A stretch of 64,000 nt of DNA from Chloroflexota bacterium. Its GTDB lineage: Bacteria; Chloroflexota; Anaerolineae; Anaerolineales; Villigracilaceae. Numbering within the stretch: the stretch's first letter is position 1; each line of letters opens with the position of its first letter. The position numbers and the translations under genes were made by a program. The notes under the pieces are model-generated. The model was not told where the DNA came from and did not search any database. It saw only the letters and a program-made list of their open reading frames with translations. Where the stretch lies: positions 1 to 64,000 of the forward strand of contig JACRBL010000034.1 in the NCBI GenBank assembly GCA_016234485.1, given 5' to 3'. Shown here piece after piece: positions 63,724-64,000 of this stretch.

Positions 63724-64000
63724 TTAGGCGGCCAGCGCCACCGCCTGTTCCCAAGAGATTGCCTGCCCTCCCGACCAGGCATCCTCGAAAGCCACATCCC
63801 CCAGGTTGGCGCGCAAATTGGCGGCGAGTTCATCATGTTCCGTCTTTGTGGAGGCGGGAATGGGAATGCCGAGTTCCCAATACAGTTTCTGGCTGGCGCT
63901 TTCCAATTGCGCGGCCAGCGCGGGCCGATTCAAATAATGCAGGGAAACGGCAATCGAACCGAGGGAAAACGCAATTCCTTTTAAATCCTTGAGCTGGCAA
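63724..64000 (-). CDS. C-terminus of a large ATPase/TPR regulator (cut by window edge)
   Basis: 91 residues are visible and the frame is open to the edge. IAFSLGSIAVSLHYLNRPAL, then LESASQKLYWELGIPIP, and the end FEDAWSGGQAISWEQAVALA are the last repeats and tail of AfsR/LuxR-type ATPases and cyclase-linked ATPases with TPR domains (family tail AWAEGRAMTLEQAVAYAL). The N-terminal domains lie outside, so output type is unknown. Confidence 0.75.
   Translation of the reverse strand, partial: CQLKDLKGIAFSLGSIAVSLHYLNRPALAAQLESASQKLYWELGIPIPASTKTEHDELAANLRANLGDVAFEDAWSGGQAISWEQAVALAA

Overview
The window looks like a contig from a member of Chloroflexota, class Anaerolineae (inferred). The grounds are: moderately high GC; the gene order hrcA-grpE-dnaK-dnaJ-nudix-prmA behind a CIRCE operator; recR, ybaB and dnaX grouped together; many secreted proteins and lipoproteins with Thr/Pro linkers of the TPTPTATP type; LysM, polysaccharide deacetylase and transglutaminase surface proteins; and no outer-membrane genes. 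The 16S rRNA 5' end at the left edge would settle the placement.

Layout. 1-843: 5' third of a 16S rRNA gene (minus) with a consensus promoter and a long leader. 844-16058 (all minus): glycosyltransferase, recR, ybaB, dnaX, a lamin-tail protein, a lipoprotein, the heat-shock operon read from 12.7 kb down to 6.3 kb, a membrane Ser/Thr kinase with a TolB-like propeller, and a PAP2 phosphatase. 16113-23948 (plus): transglutaminase-like membrane protein, GAF-PAS-cyclase and two secreted proteins. 24050-25748 (minus): sigma factor, DegV and a small membrane protein. 25931-35911 (plus): uvrA, an unusual HIT-LysM fusion, rpsT, argS, a COG2403-type GTPase and a diguanylate cyclase. 36014-36655: a gene cut by a decayed IS3-family remnant. 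36671-40368 (minus): M20 peptidase, PfkB kinase, GAF histidine kinase. 40664-47742: inositol-phosphate synthase, polysaccharide deacetylase, HIT protein, LysM protein, purA, SDR dehydrogenase and a lipoprotein.

47743-54526 is the accessory part. It holds a strictly phased 21-bp tandem array of 18 units, a DNA methyltransferase, an Imm63-like immunity protein without a visible toxin, a small membrane protein and a protein with a PD-(D/E)XK-like motif. After tRNA-Lys comes a two-gene unit: a 924-residue NACHT NTPase ending in a formylglycine-generating-enzyme-like domain, and a small partner. Both proteins carry a similar Gly/Asn-rich beta-forming motif. The last 38 residues of the NACHT protein look like the variable region of a diversity-generating retroelement target, although no reverse transcriptase is in the window. 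This is the best candidate for an undescribed system: an NLR-like conflict system with a possibly diversified sensor and an amyloid-like signalling partner.

54742-57285: a CbiM-CbiQ-CbiO cobalt/nickel ECF transporter. 57301-63589: two secreted proteins that share a C-terminal domain of about 180 residues with the protein at 21948-23948. The right edge cuts a TPR/ATPase-type regulator.

A second theme runs through the whole window. Short-word and palindromic repeats fill many intergenic gaps and have also entered coding regions in frame: prmA, uvrA, argS, cbiQ, the methyltransferase and a lipoprotein signal peptide. All protein family assignments are from reading translated motifs; no database search was run.
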